Positions 26,134-34,213 of a stretch of DNA of 64,000 bases are shown here, piece after piece. The notes under the pieces are model-generated. The model was not told the DNA's origin, ran no database searches, and was given only the letters and a program-made list of their open reading frames with translations. A program made the position numbers and the translations under genes. Source of the DNA: JAWXBR01 sp034440235 (GTDB lineage: Bacteria; Bacteroidota; Ignavibacteria; Kapaibacteriales; Kapaibacteriaceae); NCBI GenBank assembly GCA_034440235.1, contig JAWXBR010000041.1, positions 1 through 64,000 of the forward strand, in the 5' to 3' direction. Numbering within the stretch: the stretch's first letter is position 1; every line of letters begins with the position of its first letter.

Positions 26134-27754
26134 TTGGCAACGGATTGCCGTCTACATTCAACATCGTTATGCCGAACATCTTCGCAAGTGTTGGCGCAAT
26201 GTCTATGGGCGACACGTCGGTAGAATATGTCCGCTCTTCTATTCCGCCTCCTAACATCAGCAGCGGTACGTGCCTATCGTACTCGTAGGGTGTGCCATGT
26301 GTAGCAGGGGTTTTTCCGAAAATCCAGTATTGCTTTGGGTACAACAGTATATCACCAGATCTGGTTGGGGAGTAGCTGTTGTTGATGTAGGTCCAGATTG
26401 CGATGGGTACATCGTCTGGACGTCTATTTTTTTCGATATCGTCGTTCGTTATGCTAATCGCTATCCCTTGCAGCGAGCGCAGAGCGCGAGCTGCGACCCC
26501 TGCCGCCTCTGACTTTAGGACCTTTTGTTCGGCGAGTACCTCGTCGGACAAATAAATACTAGGCTCAAAAATTTCACGACACCATGACTTGTTGTTTGCC
26601 AACACGCCATACGCTGCATTTAGTGCGCTGTCGACTGTGTAGTGAATCTGAGACTCAAGGATGCGTCCGGCATCGACCGTTGTTTTCTGCTGGGCGGAGA
26701 TGTTCTTTATTACTTCGGGAATTGGTGCGACACCATGGTCGGAGGTAACTACGAGCAAATACCTACTGCGACCAACACGTTTGTCGAGGTAGTCAATAAA
26801 GTTAGCAAGTTCTTTATCGCACTCGACGTAAAGCTCCTGCACTTCGCGGCTGTCTGGACCGAATGTGTGACCAACAAAATCTGTTGTCGACACCCCAACG
26901 CACAATACATCGGGTGCTGCATCACGTCCGAGCTTTTCGCGATCTATTATCGTTCTCGTAGCTGTGAACAAATCGCGTACGTTATAGGGCGTGCGAATGT
27001 AATCGATAAAAAAGTTTGCATTGTCTGCTGCGGGAATCGTGTAGGGGAACGTACGACGTCCGGACGACAGCATCCCCTCGCCCATCTGATCGTCCACTGC
27101 CGGCGACTTACTCTCGGCAATCGATGTGGTCCACGTCGCATTTGCATGCTTTTTGGCGCGCACCTTTTTGTTTAATGCACCGAGCCATGTAGGGGTCTTG
27201 TAGAAGGGGCTTGTTGTAAAAGACATCGACTTGAAGTCCATCCAAACGGCGGCTGTAGGGTTATGTCCCGACATCAGTATTGCCGCTCTGTCCTTTATCG
27301 CAATGCCAACCGACTTCGACTTCGGGTTTTGCTCGCGCAGAAGATCGCCCAATGTCGGTGGTATCAGATTAGCCGGCGAGAGCCCCTTGCCAAAATCGTT
27401 AGCGCAATACGTACAAGTAGCGATCAGATCTCGCCCGATCTCTGAGTCGCAAAAATCATTCGATGGAATACCGCTGCGTTTGGGGTTGCACCCAGTCATG
27501 AGCGTGGCGTGTCCCGGACCCGTCATCAGGTTCGCATGAGTGTACATACAGGCGCTAAACATCGCACCTTCGTTGCGCATGCGCTCGAAGCCACGCACAC
27601 CGGCAAACGCCTTAAAGTTGTCTATGTAATCGCCGCGATACTGGTCGTAGCTAATTAATACAATTAGTCGCGGAACAGGTGCAGGTTTCTGCGCATAAAT
27701 CATTCCGTTCGATGTGAGCAGAATTGTCGCGAGTAGAAATAGAAAAGCAGCCAT
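26111..27754 (-). CDS. PafA-like alkaline phosphatase
   Basis: This 547-residue protein has a signal peptide and an alkaline-phosphatase/NPP-type fold of the PafA family known from Bacteroidota. Visible features are the metal-binding SYDQYRGDY near residues 35-43, the nucleophile region LMTGPGHATLMTG with Thr78, Asn99 in SND, and the later TSDHGVAPIP and KTPATHGTPYEYDRHVPLL. PafA-type enzymes release phosphate from monoesters in the periplasm. A TAGTTTTG element ends 4 nt before the ATG, which predicts a leaderless mRNA. The 3' end overlaps the acyl-CoA dehydrogenase gene by 23 bp. Confidence 0.9.
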   Translation of the reverse strand: MAAFLFLLATILLTSNGMIYAQKPAPVPRLIVLISYDQYRGDYIDNFKAFAGVRGFERMRNEGAMFSACMYTHANLMTGPGHATLMTGCNPKRSGIPSNDFCDSEIGRDLIATCTYCANDFGKGLSPANLIPPTLGDLLREQNPKSKSVGIAIKDRAAILMSGHNPTAAVWMDFKSMSFTTSPFYKTPTWLGALNKKVRAKKHANATWTTSIAESKSPAVDDQMGEGMLSSGRRTFPYTIPAADNANFFIDYIRTPYNVRDLFTATRTIIDREKLGRDAAPDVLCVGVSTTDFVGHTFGPDSREVQELYVECDKELANFIDYLDKRVGRSRYLLVVTSDHGVAPIPEVIKNISAQQKTTVDAGRILESQIHYTVDSALNAAYGVLANNKSWCREIFEPSIYLSDEVLAEQKVLKSEAAGVAARALRSLQGIAISITNDDIEKNRRPDDVPIAIWTYINNSYSPTRSGDILLYPKQYWIFGKTPATHGTPYEYDRHVPLLMLGGGIEERTYSTDVSPIDIAPTLAKMFGITMLNVDGNPLPISRANAR

Positions 27755-27758
27755 TGCT

Positions 27759-27766
27759 CAAAACTA
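27759..27766 (-). promoter_or_regulatory. TAGTTTTG promoter element of the PafA-like gene, leaderless
   Basis: The minus strand reads TAGTTTTG, then AGCA, then ATG. The match to TAnnTTTG is perfect and the 4-nt spacing equals that at lgt and coaE. Confidence 0.6.
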
Positions 27767-27847
27767 ACGTCAATTGCGGATGGCTGCTTTTATGGTTTCG
27801 TTATATGCGATTATGTAGAGTCTTCTACACCCATCAACTTGAGGCGA

Positions 27848-28222
27848 TTATGCGACGCCCATTGCACGCATCATCATCGCCGCTTCGTAAGCCTGCTGAA
27901 GATTGTACTTAGCTGTCATCTTTCGGTAGTTCACGAGATCGACGATCGTGCCTACGAAGCAAAGACCGAAGGTGAAGAGGTAGAGAATGCCCATTCCTAT
28001 CTGATTGAGCGCAAACCGTTGCATACCGGCTGATGGAATACCCAGAAATCCAAGGAAACCCACGAGCGTTAGAATCATTATTGTTTGCGGGTCTTTACGA
28101 CGCGAGCGATAGATCATGGCAAACTGCTGGGCTTGCATGTCTGTCATGTTTTGCGTGAGCGTATTGATGTATGCGAGTTCTTCGCCGTCAATTTCGGGCA
28201 GGTAGGTAAAGATGTTAACCAC
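27848..28222 (-). CDS. TM2-domain membrane protein
   Basis: This 124-residue protein has an N-terminal helical segment (about 1-40). Two membrane helices follow at about 48-65 and 76-96, separated by a short turn with the TM2-type phrase GIPSAGMQRFALNQIGMGILYL. The C-terminus is soluble and methionine-rich. TM2 proteins are widespread and of unknown function. It starts at GTG with a GGAG ribosome binding site and follows the DUF2752 gene by 13 bp, so the two form a pair. Confidence 0.8.
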   Translation of the reverse strand: MVNIFTYLPEIDGEELAYINTLTQNMTDMQAQQFAMIYRSRRKDPQTIMILTLVGFLGFLGIPSAGMQRFALNQIGMGILYLFTFGLCFVGTIVDLVNYRKMTAKYNLQQAYEAAMMMRAMGVA

Positions 28223-28235
28223 GTGGTACTCCAGT

Positions 28236-28574
28236 TTAGATGTTGATTGGTGTGTTTGTGTTGATCGGAGTGTTTGTATCGGTCGGTTTGATGGCGTCGT
28301 TTTGTCGATTTGCGTTGATTACTAAGCGAACGATGTGAGTTATCAGGATAAAGACTGCTGGCATTCCAAACCAGTGAGCATTCCACGATGCCAGAAAATC
28401 GCCTCTAAGAGCAAGGCCAATGGCACGTCCAATTCCACATCCCATGCAGCCATCGAACCCCAGAAGTGTTGGTATACAGATTGTGATGTGTCCGGTAAGT
28501 GCTGGACCGAACACCCCTAAGACCACGAGGGATAGGGTCCATATACAAGCTTCTAGGGGGACTGTAATTCGCAT
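28236..28574 (-). CDS. DUF2752 membrane protein
   Basis: This 112-residue protein has three hydrophobic helices and a DUF2752-type core reading GCMGCGIGRAIGLALRGDFLASWNAHW. This corresponds to the family's CPxCG-tRA and rGdf-A patterns. Its function is unknown. The C-terminus ends in an 18-bp tandem duplication (TNTPIN, TNTPIN). The ATG at 28574 is chosen; an in-frame GTG at 28637 would add 21 residues and swallow the hairpin at 28589-28611. It is followed by the TM2 gene. Confidence 0.75.
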   Translation of the reverse strand: MRITVPLEACIWTLSLVVLGVFGPALTGHITICIPTLLGFDGCMGCGIGRAIGLALRGDFLASWNAHWFGMPAVFILITHIVRLVINANRQNDAIKPTDTNTPINTNTPINI

Positions 28575-28588
28575 GGGCGGCGGGTTAC

Positions 28589-28611
28589 GGCACCTTTTAA
28601 AAAAGGTTGCC
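28589..28611 (-). other. hairpin upstream of the DUF2752 gene
   Basis: On the plus strand GGCA-CCTTTT pairs with AAAAGG-T-TGCC around a 2-nt loop, a ten-pair stem with one bulge. It lies about 15 nt before the chosen start codon and could mask or regulate translation, or end antisense transcription. Confidence 0.4.
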
Positions 28612-29081
28612 GATGTAATCCCAGTATTCCCAATCACCGCATTTCTAAGTCAGTGTGTTTTACAAGCCGACCGAGGTTATGGGTGCTCAGAGTCTTAATG
28701 AAAAGTGCGGCATTGAAGGACCAAACAAGGTCGACATTACGTGGCCGAAATGTGTCCGTTTTATCTCTAGGATATATTGATTTGTCACATTACAATTTTC
28801 TAGTTGAACACATACTTTCGTCGGAGTGTCCAAAAGCAGCAAGTCGACATCCACTGCTCCGAGACTATTGCGGTCGAAACGGCAGGAAGGCAGCGTATGG
28901 GAGTGGCTATGATGGTCGTGCCAGATCATCGACCTTGTTGCCCTGAGAAAACCACACCCACAGGTCTAGGGTCTGACAGGAAGGTAGATCGCATCAAGTG
29001 CTTCGAGCCTGACATAATTTCGCCAGTAGGGCCATCAAATCCTTCAGCATAGTATTGCTGCCAATGATTTAACCATGCTCC
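28612..29081. other. 470-bp stretch without a recognisable gene
   Basis: Only short open frames of up to about 97 codons with no ribosome binding site or family resemblance are present on both strands. No tRNA-like fold, tandem repeat or terminator was seen. It is the longest non-coding stretch in the window and may be a decayed gene or hold regulatory sequence for the divergent genes at its edges. Confidence 0.5.
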
Positions 29082-29627
29082 ATGAAAACAACCTTCCAAT
29101 TCTTGTTGACAGTTGGACTGGCGAGTGGATGTTTACTCACACCACCATGTAAAGCCGCTGACAGTACAAACAACAAGGTGCGCTCCGCGGATTTCTCCCT
29201 ATTCACGGAACTTGGCGGATCCGGTCTTTATTGGGCTACGATAAACGGTGAAGTAACAGTGTTTAAGTTTCGCGAATCAAGCGGAATTCCATGGCTTTTT
29301 GACACTTTAAGAGTTTCGGCTGGTATTACCTTAATACCAGCCAATAGACTCTATGCACCCGTTCTTGTACGACTATTGTTGTTTCAGTCAGACTACCATT
29401 TGGAAGTTGGAGTGGGTGCCTCCGTGCTGGTTTCGGAGTTGAGCTACACAGGAAACGGGGAGCATTGGGTAAAGAATGATCCCTTTGTTCCCTGCGGGGT
29501 GATAGGGTTTCGAGGAGAATCGCGCAGAGGGGGTCTTCAGTTAAGAGCTGCATTTACGCCTATTGTCGATCCGGCAGATAACCGCGTCTATGCTCACTTT
29601 GGATTTGGGGTTGGCTGGGCGTTCTAG
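29082..29627 (+). CDS. predicted exported beta-barrel protein, unknown
   Basis: This 181-residue protein has a signal peptide (hydrophobic core LTVGLASGCLLT, cleavage near CKAADS). A glycine- and aromatic-rich body follows in alternating pattern (DFSLFTELGGSGLYWATIN, LEVGVGASVLVSELSY), ending in AHFGFGVGWAF. The terminal phenylalanine is typical of outer-membrane beta-barrels. No family is named. It stands alone between the non-coding stretch and rplU. Confidence 0.65.
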   Translation: MKTTFQFLLTVGLASGCLLTPPCKAADSTNNKVRSADFSLFTELGGSGLYWATINGEVTVFKFRESSGIPWLFDTLRVSAGITLIPANRLYAPVLVRLLLFQSDYHLEVGVGASVLVSELSYTGNGEHWVKNDPFVPCGVIGFRGESRRGGLQLRAAFTPIVDPADNRVYAHFGFGVGWAF

Positions 29628-29797
29628 ACGGCAGCAGAGTCATCCTCTCGTTCAGTAAGATTTTACGTCCCATAGACCTAGATAAATCACCTAAAAACTT
29701 CAAAATGAGTCAGTACCAATTTCAGTACTTTTTTGGCCAAAGCCGCCCTTTGGGTTATATTGCGAGCCCCTTTTCCAGAACACAGCCCCCTATCAGT

Positions 29798-30109
29798 ATG
29801 CATGCAGTAGTAGAAATAGCCGGAACTCAGTTTGCAGTGTCGCCAAAGCAGACACTGAAGGTGCCTTTGCTCGCCAAAAACGCGGGTGACAGCATAGAGT
29901 TCAACAACATCCTTCTTGCCTCTGACAATGGCAAGATCTCTCTTGGAGCACCGTTTCTCTCGGGTTCGGTTGTTAAAGCAACAGTGAACGGCCACGAGCG
30001 CGGCGAAAAGGTTCTCGTGTTCAAGAAGAAACGTCGTAAAGGCTACCAGAAGCTTAACGGACACCGTCAGCAGTACACGAGCATTACAATTACAGACATA
30101 ACGATCTAA
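29798..30109 (+). CDS. rplU: 50S ribosomal protein L21
   Basis: This 103-residue protein shows the L21 pattern MHAVVEIAGTQFAVSPKQ and the basic C-terminal region KKKRRKGYQKLNGHRQQYT. An ATG in the same frame 93 bp upstream is rejected because L21 starts at MHAVVEI and the extra residues are not ribosomal in type. The 170-bp leader before the gene has a possible -10 TATATT near 29757-29762. rpmA follows 13 bp downstream, the usual pair. Confidence 0.96.
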   Translation: MHAVVEIAGTQFAVSPKQTLKVPLLAKNAGDSIEFNNILLASDNGKISLGAPFLSGSVVKATVNGHERGEKVLVFKKKRRKGYQKLNGHRQQYTSITITDITI

Positions 30110-30122
30110 ATAAGGTACCGTC

Positions 30123-30383
30123 ATGGCACACAAAAAGGGCGGCGGCTCTACAAAGAACGGTCGCGATTCGAATGCTCAGCGACTTGGCGTAAAGAAGTTC
30201 GGCGGACAACATGTTCTTGCCGGTAACATCATTATTCGTCAGCGCGGCACACACGTCCACCCAGGTAAGAACGTTGGTCTCGGAAAAGACTACACAATCT
30301 TCTCTCTGGTCGCAGGTACGGTGAAGTTTGAACGCAAGGACAAAGACCGCATTAAGGTCTCTGTTTATCCTTTCGTGAATTGA
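30123..30383 (+). CDS. rpmA: 50S ribosomal protein L27
   Basis: This 86-residue protein begins MAHKKGGGSTKNGRDSNAQR and continues LGVKKFGGQHVLAGNIIIRQRGT, the standard L27 sequence. The N-terminus reaches the peptidyl transferase centre. No extra N-terminal cleavage peptide (as in Firmicutes) is present. A TAAGG ribosome binding site lies between it and rplU, and a strong terminator follows. Confidence 0.97.
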   Translation: MAHKKGGGSTKNGRDSNAQRLGVKKFGGQHVLAGNIIIRQRGTHVHPGKNVGLGKDYTIFSLVAGTVKFERKDKDRIKVSVYPFVN

Positions 30384-30423
30384 TTCAATTCAACGCAGCC
30401 TCTCAACGCATCTAGCACGACAT

Positions 30424-30447
30424 AACGCCTCTTTCGAGGCGTTTTCT
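30424..30447 (+). terminator. intrinsic terminator of rplU-rpmA
   Basis: AACGCCTC (30424-30431) pairs with GAGGCGTT (30436-30443) around the loop TTTC and is followed by TTCT. Confidence 0.88.
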
Positions 30448-30522
30448 GTACACACCTGAACTTGGTGTTTAGGTATCGAACACAATCGTTTTTTCCTAAC
30501 GACGAATACTAAAGTACAACCC

Positions 30523-31503
30523 ATGAAGAAGCCCGTACGCGTATCAGTAACCGGTGCTGCCGGACAAATCGGCTACAGTCTATTGTTCAGAATTGCCAGT
30601 GGCGAAATGCTTGGCAAAGACCAGCCGGTAATCCTTCAGCTGCTTGAACTGACACCAGCACTTCAGGCTCTGAACGGCGTTGCAATGGAACTCGACGACT
30701 GTGCGTTCCCACTCCTGCATGGCATTGTAACAACAGACGATGCAAACGTTGCCTTCAAAGACACCGACTATGCTCTACTCGTAGGCGCACGTCCACGCTC
30801 GAAAGGCATGGAACGCAAAGACCTTCTCGAAGCCAATGCGCAGATTTTTACTGTTCAAGGCAAAGCCCTAAACGCTGCTGCAAATCGCGGCGTAAAAGTG
30901 GTAGTGGTTGGAAATCCTGCGAACACAAATGCTCTCATTACGAGCAAAAGCGCACCGGACCTCGACCCGCGCAACATCACGGCCCTCATGCGCCTCGACC
31001 ATAATCGTGCACTCTCGCAGATAGCAGCAAAGACGGGCATTCATACATCAGAACTAAATAAACTTACTGTCTGGGGCAACCACTCCACAACACAGTATCC
31101 AGACATCTACTCAGTAGAAGCGAATGGCAAGAATGTTTGGGAGTCTATTAACGACGAAGCATGGCTAGCTAACAACTTCATTCCAACCGTTGCTAAACGC
31201 GGCGCCGCCATTATCGAGGCTAGGGGGCTGTCTTCTGCTGCTTCCGCGGCAAACGCTGCTATCGAGCACATCCGTGATTGGGCGCTGGGTACTACAGATG
31301 GAGACTGGACAACGATGGGCATCCCGAGCGATGGCTCGTATGGTATTGCCGAAGGCGTTGTGTACGGCTACCCTGTAACCTGCAAGAACGGCTCATACGA
31401 AATGGTGCAGGGCATAGACATCAACGAGTTCTCACGTCAGCGCATGGACGCAACGTATCAAGAGCTGCTCGAAGAACGCAATGCGGTGCAACACCTCTGG
31501 TAA
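30523..31503 (+). CDS. mdh: malate dehydrogenase
   Basis: This 326-residue NAD-dependent enzyme is of the cytosolic type-2 malate dehydrogenase kind. It has the nucleotide-binding motif TGAAGQIGYSLLFRI, the substrate loop GARPRSKGMERKDLL, and the catalytic region MRLDHNRALSQIA with His in WGNHSTTQYPD. It interconverts malate and oxaloacetate in the TCA cycle. No clear ribosome binding site precedes it. No neighbouring gene shares the pathway. Confidence 0.96.
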   Translation: MKKPVRVSVTGAAGQIGYSLLFRIASGEMLGKDQPVILQLLELTPALQALNGVAMELDDCAFPLLHGIVTTDDANVAFKDTDYALLVGARPRSKGMERKDLLEANAQIFTVQGKALNAAANRGVKVVVVGNPANTNALITSKSAPDLDPRNITALMRLDHNRALSQIAAKTGIHTSELNKLTVWGNHSTTQYPDIYSVEANGKNVWESINDEAWLANNFIPTVAKRGAAIIEARGLSSAASAANAAIEHIRDWALGTTDGDWTTMGIPSDGSYGIAEGVVYGYPVTCKNGSYEMVQGIDINEFSRQRMDATYQELLEERNAVQHLW

Positions 31504-31619
31504 TCACGCGGCACGATAGATCACGTTTAATTACGCGATCATTCCTTTGGCAAACTAATGGCGTCTTAACTTGGTCTAGTACTTGATCTGAGTTGATATT
31601 GTTGTTATTTTGTCGCTTA

Positions 31620-31697
31620 AATCCGCCTACGGCTTGGATTCGTAGGTTCCTTGAGCCACCCTTGGGTGGCTCTTGGCTTTTTGAGGAGAAGGCGAGT
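31620..31697 (+). promoter_or_regulatory. structured leader of the NYN gene with alternative folds
   Basis: Two pairings exclude each other. In one, AATCC-GCC (31620-31627) pairs with GGC-TT-GGATT (31631-31640). In the other, CCTACG (31626-31631) pairs with CGTAGG (31641-31646). Next comes a terminator-like hairpin (31653-31672) and a T-tract that runs straight into the GAGGAGAAGG ribosome binding site. The arrangement suggests a cis-regulatory RNA; no known riboswitch class is recognised. Confidence 0.5.
31653..31682 (+). terminator. terminator-like hairpin beside the NYN ribosome binding site
   Basis: GAGCCACC (31653-31660) pairs with GGTGGCTC (31665-31672) and is followed by TTGGCTTTTT. 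It may end mdh transcription 150 bp upstream, or act as an attenuator for the NYN gene, which starts 16 nt after the T-tract. Confidence 0.75.
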
Positions 31698-32471
31698 ATG
31701 AAGAGGGTAGCCGTATTTGTTGATGGTTTCAATCTTTTCTATTCCGTTAAGGCTGCAAAGGCGAAGTGGCTCGATATTGCCAGTTTAGTAGATAGCCTAC
31801 TTAGACCTGGAGAACAGGTTGTTCAAATTCATTATTTCACTGCCATGGTTGATGGCGTTGGTGACACACTTAGACCAAATCGTCAACAAGTATATATAAG
31901 AGCTCTCAAAGCCAACAGCAAAGTGCGAGTTCATTTAGGGTCATTTCTGAATAAGACGGTTAATAGACCCGTAGAACGGCTTGGTATTCCTAATAATAGT
32001 CTCCATCTACCTGCTCAGCAAATTGCGATCCCCGAAGGTATTCATAGCGTAATTGATAACAGTGGTAACTCGCGCCAACTAGCGGTCTATAATCTCGCGG
32101 ACGCTGTTAAGATACCGACCCACCCGACGGTGTTCGCTAAGGTTTACACGCGCGAAGAGAAGGGATCCGATGTCAACCTAGCGGCTCAAATGCTTCATAG
32201 AGCTTGGAAGAATGAATACGATCATGCGATTGTTATCTCCAACGATTCCGATCTGTGTGAACCGATCAAGCTTGTCAAAACTGAACTAGACAAGAAAGTC
32301 ACAGTATGCTATGTCGCGCCGACGAAGCAAGGCGGAACGGTCTCCTCACGTCTTCGTAACGTAGCTTCTAGTGTGCTGCACGTCAAATGGAGTGACCTCC
32401 TCAAGCACCAATTTCCCGATCCCCTTATTACCCCAGAAGGGAAGTCGTTGACCAAGCCTACGGCATGGTGA
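31698..32471 (+). CDS. NYN-domain (LabA-like PIN) predicted ribonuclease
   Basis: This 257-residue protein has the NYN/PIN-like acidic motifs: VAVFVDGFNLFYS near the start, EKGSDVNLAAQMLHRA at about 155-170 and VISNDSDLCEPIKL at about 178-191. The conserved aspartates should bind Mg2+ for RNA cleavage. The start at 31698 is fixed by GAGGAGAAGG at 31682-31691; an in-frame ATG at 31593 would place the whole structured leader inside the gene. Its flanks are looser than elsewhere in the window and it does not belong to a neighbouring operon. A role in self-regulation or defence is possible but not shown. Confidence 0.85.
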   Translation: MKRVAVFVDGFNLFYSVKAAKAKWLDIASLVDSLLRPGEQVVQIHYFTAMVDGVGDTLRPNRQQVYIRALKANSKVRVHLGSFLNKTVNRPVERLGIPNNSLHLPAQQIAIPEGIHSVIDNSGNSRQLAVYNLADAVKIPTHPTVFAKVYTREEKGSDVNLAAQMLHRAWKNEYDHAIVISNDSDLCEPIKLVKTELDKKVTVCYVAPTKQGGTVSSRLRNVASSVLHVKWSDLLKHQFPDPLITPEGKSLTKPTAW

Positions 32472-32561
32472 TTGAAAGTACATGGAATTGAGGTTATTAC
32501 GCCAGACAGACGGATATAAGACTAATGGACGCTCTTCGCGCGAAACCCCTTGTCGAGGTTT

Positions 32562-33065
32562 CTACTCAGGAAAGTACTTCTTCGGGTACTCGAACATCAT
32601 AAGCTTTCCACTGCTTTTGTCTATATCTGTCCATACGTCTGCGTTAGGAAACGCAATCTTCACGCAACCACACGTAGGAATGTTCTCGAGCTGAATATCG
32701 CTAATCGTGTTTACTAATGACGTCATTGTCGGATTATGTCCGACAATCATTGCAGTCTTTACGTTGTTGTCTATACGATGCACGACGTTCAACGCTTCCT
32801 GCGTTCCAGCTTCGTATAACGCATTGGTTATCACCATCGACGCAAGAGGCAAGCCTAGCTCTGTAGCAAATGTTCTAGCTGTTGTGACTGCGCGAAGAGC
32901 ACTGCTCGACACAATTACAAAGGGTGGCTCGTTTTGTTCGCGAATAATGCCCGCCATAAACGGAGCATCGCGTCTGCCGCGTGCGGTGAGCGGACGCTCG
33001 AAGTCGCTTAGCTCTGAATAATCCCAGCTCGATTTTGCGTGACGCACGATGTACAAAACCTTCAC
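32562..33065 (-). CDS. sixA: SixA-type phosphohistidine phosphatase
   Basis: This 167-residue histidine phosphatase has the phospho-acceptor motif VRHAKSSWDYS near the N-terminus, then DFERPLTARGRRDAP, a second arginine in SSSALRAVTTARTF and the distal IVGHNPTMTSLV. SixA dephosphorylates phosphohistidine, for example in phosphorelay or PTS-type proteins. It starts at GTG preceded by AGAGG. The gene upstream (33078) encodes an exported protein of unknown function. Confidence 0.9.
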   Translation of the reverse strand: MKVLYIVRHAKSSWDYSELSDFERPLTARGRRDAPFMAGIIREQNEPPFVIVSSSALRAVTTARTFATELGLPLASMVITNALYEAGTQEALNVVHRIDNNVKTAMIVGHNPTMTSLVNTISDIQLENIPTCGCVKIAFPNADVWTDIDKSSGKLMMFEYPKKYFPE

Positions 33066-33077
33066 GTTGTTGCCTCT

Positions 33078-33668
33078 TTATTGCGATCGTACTGTGAAAA
33101 GAAGCACCACCGTGGTAACCGCTGCTGCTACGAAGATTGCTGGCTGTAGAATATCGTCCCACAAGGTCGATGGTACCGGAGGAATTTGTGCAGTGGTTGA
33201 GGAGCGCTGTCCAGACTGAAGACGAAGTGCATCGTTCCGATGAAGGCGTTCGCGCTCCACGATTTTCTCACTGCGTAATGAACGTTCTTGTCCGTAGGTA
33301 TTCATCACCGCCTGCAACGAAACCGTTACAACCCGATCGACGGAGTCTACAGCATCGGTGGTCTCATATCTTGTTGATACGTCTACTGGCGTAATTACAA
33401 GGTCGGCCTTGGCAGAGGTGCCTGCGAGAACAGTGCGTGTACCGAGTGCATTTACCGTCATCATGCGAATGATCTCGGCATCGGGGTGGGCTATCACGCG
33501 AACGGAAATAGAATCGGTTGGCACTTGCTGTACGATGCGTGCCAAGGACTCCTGAAGCATAACGTTCATGCGTTCTATCGTACTTCGCCGTTCATCCACA
33601 ACGCGCCCTTGTGCAGATGCACTAACAAATAGAGCACTCGAGAATAACGCAATAAGTGCTCTGCTCAT
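33078..33668 (-). CDS. exported protein with C-terminal membrane anchor
   Basis: This 196-residue protein has a signal peptide (ALIALFSSALFVSASAQG) and a C-terminal hydrophobic helix at about 173-191. The region between is an alpha/beta-looking domain (TDSISVRVIAHPDAEIIRMMTV, LVITPVDVSTRYE) with an arginine-rich stretch. No family is recognised. Its start overlaps the end of the gene at 33665 by 4 bp (ATGA), so the pair is translationally coupled. Confidence 0.65.
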   Translation of the reverse strand: MSRALIALFSSALFVSASAQGRVVDERRSTIERMNVMLQESLARIVQQVPTDSISVRVIAHPDAEIIRMMTVNALGTRTVLAGTSAKADLVITPVDVSTRYETTDAVDSVDRVVTVSLQAVMNTYGQERSLRSEKIVERERLHRNDALRLQSGQRSSTTAQIPPVPSTLWDDILQPAIFVAAAVTTVVLLFTVRSQ

Positions 33669-34165
33669 GAGCCACGCAAATGATGTTTACGTAACCCCGC
33701 GATAGCCGCAATAAGGCCAGCTTCTTTGTTGTACAACGCAGTCCGAATACGAAGCGGTCTACGTCTGTTTGCAATCTTGATCTTTACAACCGAAAACATT
33801 CCACGCACTTTAATACGACGGTCACGTCCGATCGTAATTCGTTCTATTTCCTCTGACGAAAATGTTCGTTCGTGAAACCTGCTCGCAAACGTGATGCCGT
33901 TAGCGCCAACCAGAATAGAACGTCTTGCAAGCCAGTTAAACAGCAAGACGAGCGACGAGCCAATAACAAACGATCCCAGCAACACAACAATCGGATCTGT
34001 TAACACAACAGTTACAATGCCTTGCTGCAACGTGCTTTCCCACAATGCACGCACAACGATGTATGCAATTAGCGTTAACGCGTAGAGTGCAACGGCTTGC
34101 CAGTAGAAATCGATACGGACCTTGAATTCGGCAGGCGCATGTATTGTAGGTGATGATTCTGTCAT
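33665..34165 (-). CDS. membrane protein with PH-like domain
   Basis: This 166-residue protein has two membrane helices at about 23-42 and 52-80. A C-terminal domain follows (ILVGANGITFASRFHERTFSSEEIERITIG) that has the look of bacterial PH-like domains. Its function is unknown. The start ATG lies in a copy of the murG 3' end, so its present position relative to murG was shaped by that duplication. Confidence 0.65.
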   Translation of the reverse strand: MTESSPTIHAPAEFKVRIDFYWQAVALYALTLIAYIVVRALWESTLQQGIVTVVLTDPIVVLLGSFVIGSSLVLLFNWLARRSILVGANGITFASRFHERTFSSEEIERITIGRDRRIKVRGMFSVVKIKIANRRRPLRIRTALYNKEAGLIAAIAGLRKHHLRGS

Positions 34166-34213
34166 GCACGTACTCCGATTGGTATTGGTTCTCTCATGTA
34201 CGTACTCCGATTT
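34162..34213 (-). repeat. duplicated murG 3' end spanning the next start codon
   Basis: ATCGGAGTACGT-CATGA occurs twice, 32 bp apart, on the minus strand. The copy at 34194-34213 holds the murG stop TGA. The copy at 34162-34181 reads GTGCATGAC, and its ATG is the start codon of the PH-like gene. Together they suggest an ancestral 4-bp ATGA overlap broken by a 32-bp duplication. Confidence 0.75.

Noticed and set aside
26642..27175. 177-codon open frame antisense to the PafA-like gene
   Set aside because: The opposite strand has a clear signal peptide and catalytic motifs; the antisense frame has no family resemblance or ribosome binding site.
29705..29797. N-terminal extension of L21
   Set aside because: L21 begins at MHAVVEI; the extra codons have no ribosome binding site and lie in the leader.
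31593..31697. N-terminal extension of the NYN protein
   Set aside because: It would place two hairpins, a T-tract and the ribosome binding site inside the coding region.
32500..32561. Terminator for sixA (GAAACC/GGTTTC hairpin)
   Set aside because: The stem has six pairs with a large loop and no T-tract follows on the minus strand.
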